Below, one piece after another: positions 35,467-44,422 of a DNA stretch of 64,000 bases. This DNA is from Legionella sp. W10-070. Its GTDB lineage: Bacteria; Pseudomonadota; Gammaproteobacteria; Legionellales; Legionellaceae. Made by a program: the position numbers and the translations under genes. Within the stretch, counting starts at the first letter, position 1. Each line of letters begins with the position of its first letter. Location of the stretch: contig NZ_CAAAJC010000014.1 of the NCBI RefSeq assembly GCF_900640175.1, forward strand, positions 1-64,000. The letters run 5' to 3'. A model generated the notes under the pieces. It saw nothing but the letters and a program-made list of their open reading frames with translations, searched no databases and had not been told where the DNA came from.

Positions 35467-37782
35467 CTAACTGCCCAAAGTCGCTGACTTTGGTTCATCG
35501 GGTGCTCGGGGTTCTATTTTTACAATTTCTCCCTGAATCTGCGTCAATTGGGAGCGTAAGCTTTCCGCAGCTTTTCCTATTTGGTTTTCTGTACGGTTAG
35601 CAAAAAAGTGAGGACGATAAACTTCCCCTCTGAAATCTTTGATTAGTGAATGAAGTGGTTCCAGTATACTACGGATAAATTTTTTAAAGGGGTTAATCAC
35701 CTCATTGGATAACTGCTGGAGTTTCTCTGAGGTGAGGTTGTTTTGCAAGGTATTTAACGATCCCTTAATTAGTTCATTTGTCGCGTCCTTATTCAACTCT
35801 TTGTTTAGAGATAAGTAAGCCGATAAATTATGTTCCAAACCTGATTGAATGGTTGTAAGAAGGTTAACCCTTGTATCTTGAGACCCATGAGATTTTATTC
35901 TTGTAATTTCTGTATCAAGAGTATTTATCATCGATTGAATTGCCAGAGCTTCCTTACTGTTTTTTCGTTTTTTTATCTCAGCGAGATATTTGTTAGCAAG
36001 TTCTTCTCGCTCTATTACTTGCTTTTCCAGAGAAATTAATCTTTCATGACTCTCCAGATCTATGATTTCGCTTGAATAGGAAGGGTGAAGGGGTAATTTT
36101 TTTAAACCAGTTTGTATATCATTTACAGAAAACTGCGTTACACTCGATAAATCAGTGTTTTTTTCTAGCGCCTCCACTCTTTGGATTAATTTTTCTTTTT
36201 TATCCCAAAGTTCATTATTTCTATCTTTAATAGCTTCTTTTAGAGGTTCGATAGCTTGTTGTATACTTTTAAGACCAATTTTCTTTTCTTGTTCAATTAA
36301 TGCGAGCGTACGCTGAGGATCTTTTGATTCAAATAGTCTAATTATTTCATTTACACTGCTAAGTAACTCAGGCTTTAAATTAAAATTCTTTATTAAATCA
36401 ATATCATTATAAACAGAGCTATTCTTGACTTTTTTTACGTCATCGGCAACGTCCTTTAATTCAGAGCGCAATAAAAAAGCTACTGCTTCGGCTCTCTCCT
36501 TTCTTTTTTTTTCTGCAATTTCAATGGCTTTGTTAAGCTCCAAGACATTATCGGCTATCTCTTCCTTCAAATTCCCTAGAGCAGTGTTTGCTTGATTGTT
36601 ATTTTTTATTCGCTCACTGTCTCTATCTTTTTCTAAAGGAATTGCAAGATAGGAGCTAGCTGATGTAAGTTCGGTTTCTTTTGCATCCCTGACCTTCACA
36701 AGTTCATCGAATTGTTTTTTGAGTTCTTGATGAGTATTCAATAATTCGCTTACTTGTTCTTTGACAAAGGGAGCAGCCTTGTATGATGCGATGCTTTCTT
36801 CAATTGATGATTTCAGTTGATTGTATTTTGCCTCACTATCGCTTAATTCCTTCTTTATCTTTACTAGCGCAGACTCATAAGCTTTGTTGGTTGCTATCTG
36901 TGCTATTTGTTCTATCTCTGCAATTCGGTCTGTGATCAAATTAGTTGCATTATTTATTTCTGTAATAAAATGACTAATTTTTTCATCTTGTGCAGCTAAT
37001 AATTTTCCATTCTCTAGCCTGATTGTGATCATTTCCTTATATTTTTCCAGGTTATTAGTGGTTGATATCTCTTTAAAGTAGGTTTCAGATAATATTTTTC
37101 GATAATCAATCATCTCGTTTAAGAGGGTGCTGATATTCTCAATTTTTAATAATTGCTGATTAATAAGGCTATCTGATTTTAAGCGTTCGCTTAGCATTTC
37201 CTTCCGTTGTTGTTGAATTTTAATTAACTGATTAAGCTGTTCTTTTTTTTCATCTATCTGCTGTATTAATTGTTCTCGCATGTTAGTAGGGGGTTGAATC
37301 TCAACAACCCGTCTTTTTGCTTTTCTGTGGGGTTTCTTAGGGATTTCGGCTATTATTTTTGCTGGCGGGAACTGGCCGTATTCCTCATTATGAAACTTTC
37401 GATACTCAATCATGAAAGCTATCATTTTCTTTTCAGAAAAGATTAGACTTGGTTTTGCAAATTGTTTTTTGGATTTTTCCAGCTCGGTTCTAAGTTTGGG
37501 GGGAGCAACGTCAGGCAATGGAGAAAGTGTATAAATCATTGAATCCAATATTCTGCCCTGCACAGATTTAGTGAGGAAAGCAATCTCATTATTTAATTGG
37601 CTTAGCTTTTTATCTTCAATACTTTGTAGTTTTTTTTCTGCTGTTTCTATATCGTTTAAAAACTTATCAATTACGCCTGTATCATTTGATTCTGTCGTCA
37701 TGGAGCTATCTACGTAGGTTTCATAAGCTTGAATAATACGCTTGAGTTCATCCAGACGATTTTGAATATCTTTTTTAATCAT
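35467..37782 (-). CDS. Long coiled-coil protein, effector candidate
   Basis: The 771-residue protein is almost wholly charged helix with heptad-like spacing (Leu/Ile with Glu/Lys/Gln), consistent with extended coiled coils. No signal peptide, membrane segment or catalytic motif is visible. The C terminus is a short tail, PRAPDEPKSATLGS. It is divergent from another large coiled-coil gene across a 351-bp AT-rich region. Secretion by Dot/Icm is inference from style and context; a structural cytoplasmic role is the alternative. Confidence 0.55.
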   Translation of the reverse strand: MIKKDIQNRLDELKRIIQAYETYVDSSMTTESNDTGVIDKFLNDIETAEKKLQSIEDKKLSQLNNEIAFLTKSVQGRILDSMIYTLSPLPDVAPPKLRTELEKSKKQFAKPSLIFSEKKMIAFMIEYRKFHNEEYGQFPPAKIIAEIPKKPHRKAKRRVVEIQPPTNMREQLIQQIDEKKEQLNQLIKIQQQRKEMLSERLKSDSLINQQLLKIENISTLLNEMIDYRKILSETYFKEISTTNNLEKYKEMITIRLENGKLLAAQDEKISHFITEINNATNLITDRIAEIEQIAQIATNKAYESALVKIKKELSDSEAKYNQLKSSIEESIASYKAAPFVKEQVSELLNTHQELKKQFDELVKVRDAKETELTSASSYLAIPLEKDRDSERIKNNNQANTALGNLKEEIADNVLELNKAIEIAEKKRKERAEAVAFLLRSELKDVADDVKKVKNSSVYNDIDLIKNFNLKPELLSSVNEIIRLFESKDPQRTLALIEQEKKIGLKSIQQAIEPLKEAIKDRNNELWDKKEKLIQRVEALEKNTDLSSVTQFSVNDIQTGLKKLPLHPSYSSEIIDLESHERLISLEKQVIEREELANKYLAEIKKRKNSKEALAIQSMINTLDTEITRIKSHGSQDTRVNLLTTIQSGLEHNLSAYLSLNKELNKDATNELIKGSLNTLQNNLTSEKLQQLSNEVINPFKKFIRSILEPLHSLIKDFRGEVYRPHFFANRTENQIGKAAESLRSQLTQIQGEIVKIEPRAPDEPKSATLGS

Positions 37783-38133
37783 ACTGCACCTGGCAATAAA
37801 CGAATTGGTTAACTCCTATACTTTCAATTGTAATCTATTAATCCTTAGTGTTTTATTAAAAGACAATGCGTGGGGTTTTCTTTTCGATTTTTTAACACTA
37901 ACAAAATGAAGCCAAGAAAATCAGCAGACTGAGCTTATTAAGAATAAATAAGATACTATTTATTCAAATAACCCTTGCGAATATTAACTATTCACGATAA
38001 ATTTCAAAAATTTTTTATATTAGTTGAGTTATTAATAATCACTTAATATTTCTCGGGTATATTAATACAAAAAAAATCAATAACTGTATAAAAATCAATT
38101 ATTAGTATCCGAGTAACGGGATCATCAGCATTT
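37783..38133. other. AT-rich divergent promoter region of the two coiled-coil genes
   Basis: No gene. The only recognisable signal is the PmrA-like box and -10 for the rightward gene, listed separately. An imperfect TTATTAAG-type sequence near 37936 is spaced wrongly to be a second box for the leftward gene. Confidence 0.45.
38031..38063 (+). promoter_or_regulatory. PmrA-like box plus -10 element
   Basis: ATTAATAAT (38031-38039), CA, CTTAATATT (38042-38050) match the PmrA consensus cTTAATatT-N2-cTTAATatT with two mismatches. TATATT at 38058-38063 can serve as -10, 7 bp after the box; the box at 136-155 has its -10 at 5 bp. The match is seen; regulation is inferred. Confidence 0.55.
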
Positions 38134-41100
38134 ATGACAATCACTAGAGTTCAGCTACAAGAAAAGGTCTCTAAGCTTCTGCAAGCAGCAGATGATTGTG
38201 AAAAAAAATATGCAACTGCCCAAAATGCTAAGTTATTTCCTCAAGACGACAGAATCAAACAAATCAAACTATCCATTATTAATCTTCAGCAAAGAATTGA
38301 AAAATTACCTGAAAAGCAACTGAGTATAGGAGAAATTAATACTTTAGAGGCTGATAGAAAGGAATTTGACCGATTAATAGCGATTCATATTCAATTCAAA
38401 CAATATGACCAATTATTAAAGGAATATTCGCGAGTAATTAGTAAAGCCAATGATAAGCTTAAGAAGTCAGGGGTTACTGATGAGCAACTCTCTGTTCTGG
38501 AAGCTATTCAAAAGCGAAAAAATGAGTATGAAGAACTTAGAGATAGTATTCTGAAAGATTTAACCAGCACCTATGAACCATCCTTATTAAAAGATCCTTA
38601 CTTAATTAAGCTTGTAGAGAATATTAATGAGCAAACCCAAAATCTAATGGGAAGGCTCCCCAGAGTGGAGCAAAAAATAAATCAATGTAAGGATGAGGAA
38701 AAAATAGGGGTTTATGCTGAAGAGATATTTAACCTTAGAAGATTTTATCAGAGTTTAAAAAAGGACAAAGATAAGCTGGATGAATTTTATGCTGTTTTAA
38801 AATGTGAATACAAGCAGTACGAAAAAAGCCTTGAGGAAAAGAAAATATTAACAGCGAGGGTATTAGAACTCTTGTCAACCGCCAGGGAATTTAATATTAC
38901 TCAAGGCATTAACGAAATTGGATTATCAGTAAAGAGGATAAACCAAAACCAATATCTGGAAATTAATAAAGAGATTTCTTTTATAGATAGCGTCAGACTT
39001 GCCCGTAAGCAATGTCAGAACGATCTCGGGTCTTTAAATGAAAAGATAGAGAGTTTAACTAATAAGCTCCAACCATTCAGTGAAGAAATAAAGAAAAAAA
39101 ACAGAGTCCAAAAAGAGCTTGAGCAACAGATTTTGACAGAAAAACAAGGAATTCATGAGCAGTTAATAGAATTTGATGCTGTCTATATAAAAATCACTAA
39201 AGCGTTAACCAGTCATGGATTAAATAAGAAAGCAGTTGAGGCTATAAAATATGCCCTTGATTTGGAACACTCAATAAAACCTGAGGAAGGTGACCTGGAA
39301 ATAAAGCTTAAATTTTGGCAAACCAGATTAAAGGCGTTTAAGGAAATTACTGAAAAGATAATCAGACTGGCAGAACAGCAACTGAAGATTATTGATAATA
39401 TTGAAGAAAGCAAAATCAAAATCAGCAAGCAATTGGCGATTTTTGATAAGCTATATCATGAAATAACGAAGAAATCAGAAGATCATAAAATTGATACCGG
39501 GATTATTAAGAGAATAAAAATTAATTTTAACGAAGAATTCTTAACGGCTCTTGATACGAATGAACCGGATACACGATTGACCTTTCTGCAAACCAAGCTC
39601 ATGAGGCTAGAAGAAATTACGGAAGAGTTGAGTAATCAAGAGGGAATTATTCGCAATAAAATCAGCAAAGAAATTAGTGAGGCGATAAGCGCCATTGATA
39701 AAAAGCGTGAGAAATTTGTTAGTGAGATTAATGCTGGTAATGAGCATGCCGAGGGTAAAAAATTTAAATTCACCACCGAAGAAAATAAATTATTAGAAGA
39801 ATTAATTACCATTCAATTAGCTCCTCCAAATTACAAGGAATGCGCGCTCTGCTCCTTGGAACTTATTCTTGAGACTGTCAAAAATCAAACAAAACTTGTT
39901 GATCAGCATATAGCTTCGTTGAGAAATATAATCAAGACTCACAAGGAAGCACAGATTAATCTACAAAAAAACAATCAAGAGTTAATAGATATTATTAATT
40001 GTTATAAAGATAAGTATGCAATAACGCTACTGGAAACAATGTGGCGATATGACAATAAACTTTTAAAACGGTTCGATTACTATTTTTTATCTAAATTAAG
40101 TCCTGAAGGCTTAAATAAAATTAACTTATTAGCTAGTAAGTACAGGGTTCATGAGGATGCAGCAGAAGTTATTAAACGATTAGACTTTCTGGACTTACTC
40201 GCTAAAAATGGAATTGGCTTTAATGATTTCCTCAAAAACCCTTCTCTTATTCATGCATTAGAAATTTTAAAGAAGCATAAGATCGAATTTACAAAAGAAA
40301 TTCTTGGGGTATTAAATGCTAGCGAAGAAAAATGTAGATTGATAATTCATTTTGAAAATAATAACTTAGATAAAAAAGAATCTCTAAAGGGCCGGGTCGA
40401 GGACCAATCCGTACTCAGAGAACGTATACGGGAGATGTCTGAGGGTAATAGCAAAGAACGATCTCGCCAAGATCTTCGTTACGTTGGTGCTGAAATCAAA
40501 AAATTAACAACCCAGGTACTTTCGGACATACAATTTAAGCAGTTGGCAGACAAACATGTTATTCCTTTGGATCAGCAATTAGCCAAAGCACTCTTTACGA
40601 TGAACCACAAATCACCTGAGATGCCTCAACCCTGGTTATTACTGCTTGCAGAAAATAACGAGAATATGAAACAGCTATTACTTCTCGAGAAAGTGAAACA
40701 GAATGTTCAATTTTTACAAGCGATATTTCCTTACAATGATCATATGGCTCAATTAGTTACTCAATGTTTAGCTGGTTCAGGGAATTTCGACAATTATTTG
40801 AAGAATAAGCGGCCATCATTAAAAAATCAGGAAGGAAGTCAATTGAGTTATGAAGATGTCTTGCAATTATTGATCAAAGCTAACAATAATCCTCTTTGTG
40901 AACTTGATAAGATGGCTACAATTATTTCTACGATTGATGACTTTATTATCAGAAAATCGAATAGTGAAGACGTAGATGATAGCATTAAACGAAATCTAAT
41001 GAGTTTTCGTCTTGCCACTATTCCTATTCTACTTTCAGATAACTCGCTTAATGAAAAAAGAGTTAAACTGAACAAATGTGCCAGAGACTACTTACCTTCT

Positions 41101-41253
41101 GGAAATTTCCTTGACTCACTCTTAAATTGCATTAACAACGTTTTTAATTATGTTGCGAGTAAGATTATTGGTAATCAATATAGGTTATTCTTAGGTGAGC
41201 GCGAGGTCGTAAAGAGGGCTTTTGAAGCTGAAAACATATCGTATACAAGCTAA
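38134..41253 (+). CDS. Very long coiled-coil protein, Dot/Icm effector candidate
   Basis: The 1039-residue protein has continuous coiled-coil-type sequence to about residue 650, then a more globular helical part with leucine-rich stretches (LDLLAKNGIGFNDF, ALEILKKHKIEFTKE). The C terminus has a weakly hydrophobic helix (SLLNCINNVFNYVASKII) followed by YRLFLGEREVVKRAF. This resembles the FFGETRLFKQV ending of the 1428-residue protein at 204-4490. No signal peptide. A PmrA-like box lies in front, as at the other large gene. The tail similarity may mark a shared localisation or secretion feature. Function unknown. Confidence 0.6.
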   Translation: MTITRVQLQEKVSKLLQAADDCEKKYATAQNAKLFPQDDRIKQIKLSIINLQQRIEKLPEKQLSIGEINTLEADRKEFDRLIAIHIQFKQYDQLLKEYSRVISKANDKLKKSGVTDEQLSVLEAIQKRKNEYEELRDSILKDLTSTYEPSLLKDPYLIKLVENINEQTQNLMGRLPRVEQKINQCKDEEKIGVYAEEIFNLRRFYQSLKKDKDKLDEFYAVLKCEYKQYEKSLEEKKILTARVLELLSTAREFNITQGINEIGLSVKRINQNQYLEINKEISFIDSVRLARKQCQNDLGSLNEKIESLTNKLQPFSEEIKKKNRVQKELEQQILTEKQGIHEQLIEFDAVYIKITKALTSHGLNKKAVEAIKYALDLEHSIKPEEGDLEIKLKFWQTRLKAFKEITEKIIRLAEQQLKIIDNIEESKIKISKQLAIFDKLYHEITKKSEDHKIDTGIIKRIKINFNEEFLTALDTNEPDTRLTFLQTKLMRLEEITEELSNQEGIIRNKISKEISEAISAIDKKREKFVSEINAGNEHAEGKKFKFTTEENKLLEELITIQLAPPNYKECALCSLELILETVKNQTKLVDQHIASLRNIIKTHKEAQINLQKNNQELIDIINCYKDKYAITLLETMWRYDNKLLKRFDYYFLSKLSPEGLNKINLLASKYRVHEDAAEVIKRLDFLDLLAKNGIGFNDFLKNPSLIHALEILKKHKIEFTKEILGVLNASEEKCRLIIHFENNNLDKKESLKGRVEDQSVLRERIREMSEGNSKERSRQDLRYVGAEIKKLTTQVLSDIQFKQLADKHVIPLDQQLAKALFTMNHKSPEMPQPWLLLLAENNENMKQLLLLEKVKQNVQFLQAIFPYNDHMAQLVTQCLAGSGNFDNYLKNKRPSLKNQEGSQLSYEDVLQLLIKANNNPLCELDKMATIISTIDDFIIRKSNSEDVDDSIKRNLMSFRLATIPILLSDNSLNEKRVKLNKCARDYLPSGNFLDSLLNCINNVFNYVASKIIGNQYRLFLGEREVVKRAFEAENISYTS

Positions 41254-41606
41254 CTTACTTCATGCTGATATATTGGATAAATAAAACCAAGACTGACTCT
41301 ATCAAGTACAGTCTTTATAAAAGTGAATTGAAGGGAAAAAATAGTATTTCTGAAATAACAAAAGGCTTATCGTTTAGAGATACAAGAGCTAATTAGTAGA
41401 CAGCAAACTCCTCCTGCTAAATAATGCTACTTTGTCTACTGTTGAAGAAATTTGCCGTTGATTTAGATCGCCTGGATGCCGCGAACAAGTCGCGGCACGT
41501 AGGCTGTGGGAATGAATTGTAAACACGCCCTAATTAAATTAAGTTATACAAATAGAAATAGGCTTATTGCTATATAGTTAATTAATTAATAGACATTAGG
41601 TGAGGA
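41254..41606. other. 353-bp spacer holding one REP-like unit
   Basis: Apart from the repeat at 41472-41531, the spacer has no gene. The last 60 bp before the SMP-30 gene are AT-rich (ATAGTTAATTAATTAATAG) and probably contain its promoter. Confidence 0.45.
41472..41531 (+). repeat. REP-like repeat unit
   Basis: CTGGATGCCGCGAACAAGTC starts a 60-bp unit ending in GAATGAATTGTAAACACGCC. It is nearly identical to the unit at 12481-12540. Its tail is the inverted form of the GGGCGTGTTT end seen at 4830. Confidence 0.75.
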
Positions 41607-42488
41607 ATGGAAATCTATACATCAGAAACACTGCTTGGCGGCTTTTCTTTTCCTGAATCTGCGCGCTGGCATGATTCCTCCTTATGGTTTTGTGATATTT
41701 GGGGGCACTCAATTTATCGCCTGCGCTTTGATGGGACAGTTATTCAAAGTTGGAATCTGACAGGAAAGCCTGCAGGTCTTGCCTGGCTTTCAGATAATAC
41801 GTTATTAGTCACTTCTTTGTTTGAACGTAAGTTACTGGCACTACACAATGACGACTTTAAGATTTTTTGTGATTTAGAGAATATTGCTCGGCCGGGTTAC
41901 TGTCATGATATGACTGTGAGCAGCGAAGATACCGTTTACATTAGTAATTCCGGGTTTTATCCGGCTCCAGGCGTCACTCCAATCAAATCAGCAATAATCA
42001 GTATTAAATCAGGCAGTTTACCTGAAATTGCTGCAAATGATATTGGTTACCCTAATGGCATCGTTATCAATCGCCAAAAGCAATTATTGGTAGCAGAAAC
42101 CTTTGCTGCTAACATCCTTTCTTTTAATCTTGATCAGTATGGCAATTTGACTAACCGCCAGGATTGGGCTTCTCTGGATAATATAGGATTTAAAGTTGAA
42201 TTTGATGAGCAAGGGGCTCCGCGAGATTTAAGCCGTCATACACCAGATGGCATGTGTTTGGATAATCAAGGGCGCCTCTGGTTTGCTTCCCCGGCTCGGA
42301 AACAAGTGGTTTGTGTCGCGCAAGGCGGTGAAATCCAGGCAGTTGTTAATACTCAAGCCTTGCCATTTGATTGTGTTTGGGGTGGTCCTGAAGGGAATAT
42401 CTTATATATTATGAGCTGCAGGGTAATCCCTAACGAAAAATCAGGAATGATCGAACAGTATATTAGTCCTGTATCATTAGCGTACTAG
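41607..42488 (+). CDS. SMP-30/gluconolactonase-family beta-propeller protein
   Basis: The 293-residue six-bladed propeller of the SMP-30/Gluconolactonase/LRE-like (PF08450) family has the N-terminal metal-site Glu in FPESARWHD, then GYPNGIVINRQKQLLVAET and the terminal TPDGMCLDNQGRLWFA. The metal ligands Glu, Asn and Asp are thus present. Such enzymes hydrolyse lactones of sugar acids and related esters; the substrate here is unknown. No signal peptide, so cytoplasmic. It converges with zapD across only 14 bp. Confidence 0.88.
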   Translation: MEIYTSETLLGGFSFPESARWHDSSLWFCDIWGHSIYRLRFDGTVIQSWNLTGKPAGLAWLSDNTLLVTSLFERKLLALHNDDFKIFCDLENIARPGYCHDMTVSSEDTVYISNSGFYPAPGVTPIKSAIISIKSGSLPEIAANDIGYPNGIVINRQKQLLVAETFAANILSFNLDQYGNLTNRQDWASLDNIGFKVEFDEQGAPRDLSRHTPDGMCLDNQGRLWFASPARKQVVCVAQGGEIQAVVNTQALPFDCVWGGPEGNILYIMSCRVIPNEKSGMIEQYISPVSLAY

Positions 42489-42502
42489 TGATAAGCTGTA
42501 GC

Positions 42503-43249
42503 CTACAACTGGCAGATCGCCAGATCCAGTTTTGCGTTGGTTTCACGTACCTCACGCATTGTACTGATTTCGCATAGTCGAAGACTGAGACCATAATGCC
42601 CTAACTGCATTCGTGGTGCTACTCCAAACGACTTATCAATTCTGAGTAAGATAAGATGACAGATGTTTTTGGGCGGTAAAGAACGCTGATAAAAACCATT
42701 TGGCATATCAATCTGATTAAATTGAGCTGTATCACGTAATAAAGATAAATATAGAGCTACAGTAGAGTATAAAGTGTCCAGATTATCCAGCCAATTGTTA
42801 AGATCACGCTTACGAAGCTCTGTCCCTGACTCCAGCCATAGCAGAAGTTGTGGTGAATACATCTCACATTCGGCATGTTGTGGAGCTGAAGACAATCTTA
42901 CGGATTGCAAAAAAGAGGAATGATGAATCGCTCCACCAAAACGACCTACTGTTTGGGTTAAAGTTTGAATTTGTGCATGCAGTTCTTCATATAACTTCGC
43001 CGAAATTTTTGTATTACTCTTGGTTAGTGCATGTTCTATGCGCATTAATTCTTTAAGAAAACGACTTTTTAATTCTGGTTTTTCAATTAACTTAATAATT
43101 TCAATAGTATTTTTTAAAGCAGAGTAGTGAATAACCGGATGACTTTCCTCACAGGCTTGCTTAATTGTCTGGCACAGGGATTCCAGCCTTAAGGCAATCT
43201 TAGGTAAATAATGAGTAGCCAACTGAAACGTAATGGTATTTTGGTACAT
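42503..43249 (-). CDS. zapD: Cell division protein ZapD
   Basis: ZapD cross-links FtsZ filaments at the division ring. The 248-residue product has the family's helical N-terminal half and the C-terminal beta part, with IHYSALKNTIEI, RFGGAIHH, LWLESGTELRKRDLNNWL, PNGFYQ and the ending NAKLDLAICQL. It lies 121 bp downstream of coaE, the usual gammaproteobacterial coaE-zapD order. Confidence 0.87.
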   Translation of the reverse strand: MYQNTITFQLATHYLPKIALRLESLCQTIKQACEESHPVIHYSALKNTIEIIKLIEKPELKSRFLKELMRIEHALTKSNTKISAKLYEELHAQIQTLTQTVGRFGGAIHHSSFLQSVRLSSAPQHAECEMYSPQLLLWLESGTELRKRDLNNWLDNLDTLYSTVALYLSLLRDTAQFNQIDMPNGFYQRSLPPKNICHLILLRIDKSFGVAPRMQLGHYGLSLRLCEISTMREVRETNAKLDLAICQL

Positions 43250-43370
43250 ATTTAAGTTGCTTTCCTTAGCGGCCTTTTATCTCAGTCTATCATAAAATTA
43301 CAATTCAAATCAAAATCTTATACTAACAGAGGGGTACTTTATTTATGGCTATAATCTTAAGTTGACAAAA

Positions 43371-43979
43371 TTAACTATCATTATTTTTCCTCGCTAATCG
43401 TAGATATTGTTTGTGTAATTTTTCAATTTTTTCAATTAGCTCTGCCAGAGAACCATTATTAGTAATAATATCATCAGCAAAATGTTGTCGCTTTATGTCC
43501 TCATACTGGGTTGCCAATATCGCTATGGCTTGCTCCCTGGGTATCTTATCTCTTTCCATAACGCGTCTGATTTTCTGCTCGCGTTCGGCTGTAATTAATA
43601 ATACCCGTGCCAGATAAGGGTAGTCCTGGCGGTTATTTAACAGGGGAATTTCAACTACTGTATAGGGCGTTTGGCTTTGTTTCACTTTATCAAGAATACG
43701 TTGTCTTATCATCGGATGCAGAAGTTGTTCTAACCATAGTCGCTCACCGGGGTTATTGAAAATTATTTGGCGAAGAGCGGAACGATTCAGCTTGTCTGAG
43801 GAAGTAATTACAGTATTGCCAAAGTGATTTTTTATCTTATAGTAAGCAGGTTGTTGGGGGGAAGTGAGTTCTCGAGCTATTTCATCAGCACTTATTACGG
43901 TAATTCCATGCCCCTTAAAAAATGAAGCAATGGTGGATTTTCCACTAGCAATCGATCCTGTTAACCCTACACAATACAT
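43371..43979 (-). CDS. coaE: Dephospho-CoA kinase
   Basis: The enzyme phosphorylates dephospho-CoA in the last step of CoA synthesis. The P-loop GSIASGKST starts at residue 8, followed by ISADEIARELT, LLHPMIR and VEIPLL, then a lid region. I chose the ATG at 43979 because it gives the standard MYCVGLTGSIASGKS start and overlaps the upstream stop (TAATG). An upstream in-frame start would add 18 unrelated residues. Length is 202. In many relatives coaE follows pilD; here the upstream neighbour is a small exported protein. Confidence 0.95.
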   Translation of the reverse strand: MYCVGLTGSIASGKSTIASFFKGHGITVISADEIARELTSPQQPAYYKIKNHFGNTVITSSDKLNRSALRQIIFNNPGERLWLEQLLHPMIRQRILDKVKQSQTPYTVVEIPLLNNRQDYPYLARVLLITAEREQKIRRVMERDKIPREQAIAILATQYEDIKRQHFADDIITNNGSLAELIEKIEKLHKQYLRLARKNNDS

Positions 43980-44422
43980 TAATATAAATTCCGAACATTT
44001 AAGTTTCTGCAGGTAAACAGGTAAACATAGCAAGTTTCTGGCAGGATACTGTTAGCCTGACAGTAAGCCTTGGCTGCCACAGCCGCATCACTGGCATTTC
44101 TGTAAATATTGCTCGCCCAAGGGGCGGCAGACTCATCTAGTGCAACACATCGCCACATCGGGCTGGTGGTCATGCCGTCTACAATCTGTTCACAGCTTTC
44201 TTTAGAGGTTTGACAGCTTTCAGGAACCCGGCTTTGCCTCTTGCAAGCTTCATAAGCGCGATTAATTGAAGTCAGCTGATAACTGCTATGACCAGTCCAT
44301 TCTTTATGCTCAGCATCATGAGCTGTGCATTTCCAATAGTTAGTGTCTGCTATTGTAGCAGCGGTTGCTTGCGGCAAAAAAAGAGAATAACTTAAAAGAA
44401 TAGGCGCCCATTTCTTATTCAT
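43979..44422 (-). CDS. Exported protein with two tandem Cys-rich repeats
   Basis: The 147-residue product starts with a signal peptide (MNKKWAPILL to about ATAA, residues 1-22). The mature protein is two copies of a 60-residue unit: W30-x-C32, W42, C60, P67-E-S-C70, C77, and W90-x-C92, W102, C121, P128-E-T-C131, C138. All spacings agree within one residue, which shows an internal duplication with probable disulfides. A start 12 bp upstream would overlap the EAL gene further. The gene sits between the EAL gene and coaE, overlapping coaE by 1 bp. Function unknown. Confidence 0.75.
   Translation of the reverse strand: MNKKWAPILLSYSLFLPQATAATIADTNYWKCTAHDAEHKEWTGHSSYQLTSINRAYEACKRQSRVPESCQTSKESCEQIVDGMTTSPMWRCVALDESAAPWASNIYRNASDAAVAAKAYCQANSILPETCYVYLFTCRNLNVRNLY

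Noticed and set aside
37930-37960. PmrA-like box for the leftward coiled-coil gene
   Set aside because: The TTAAG-type half sites are 10 bp apart instead of 11 and the second is a poor match.
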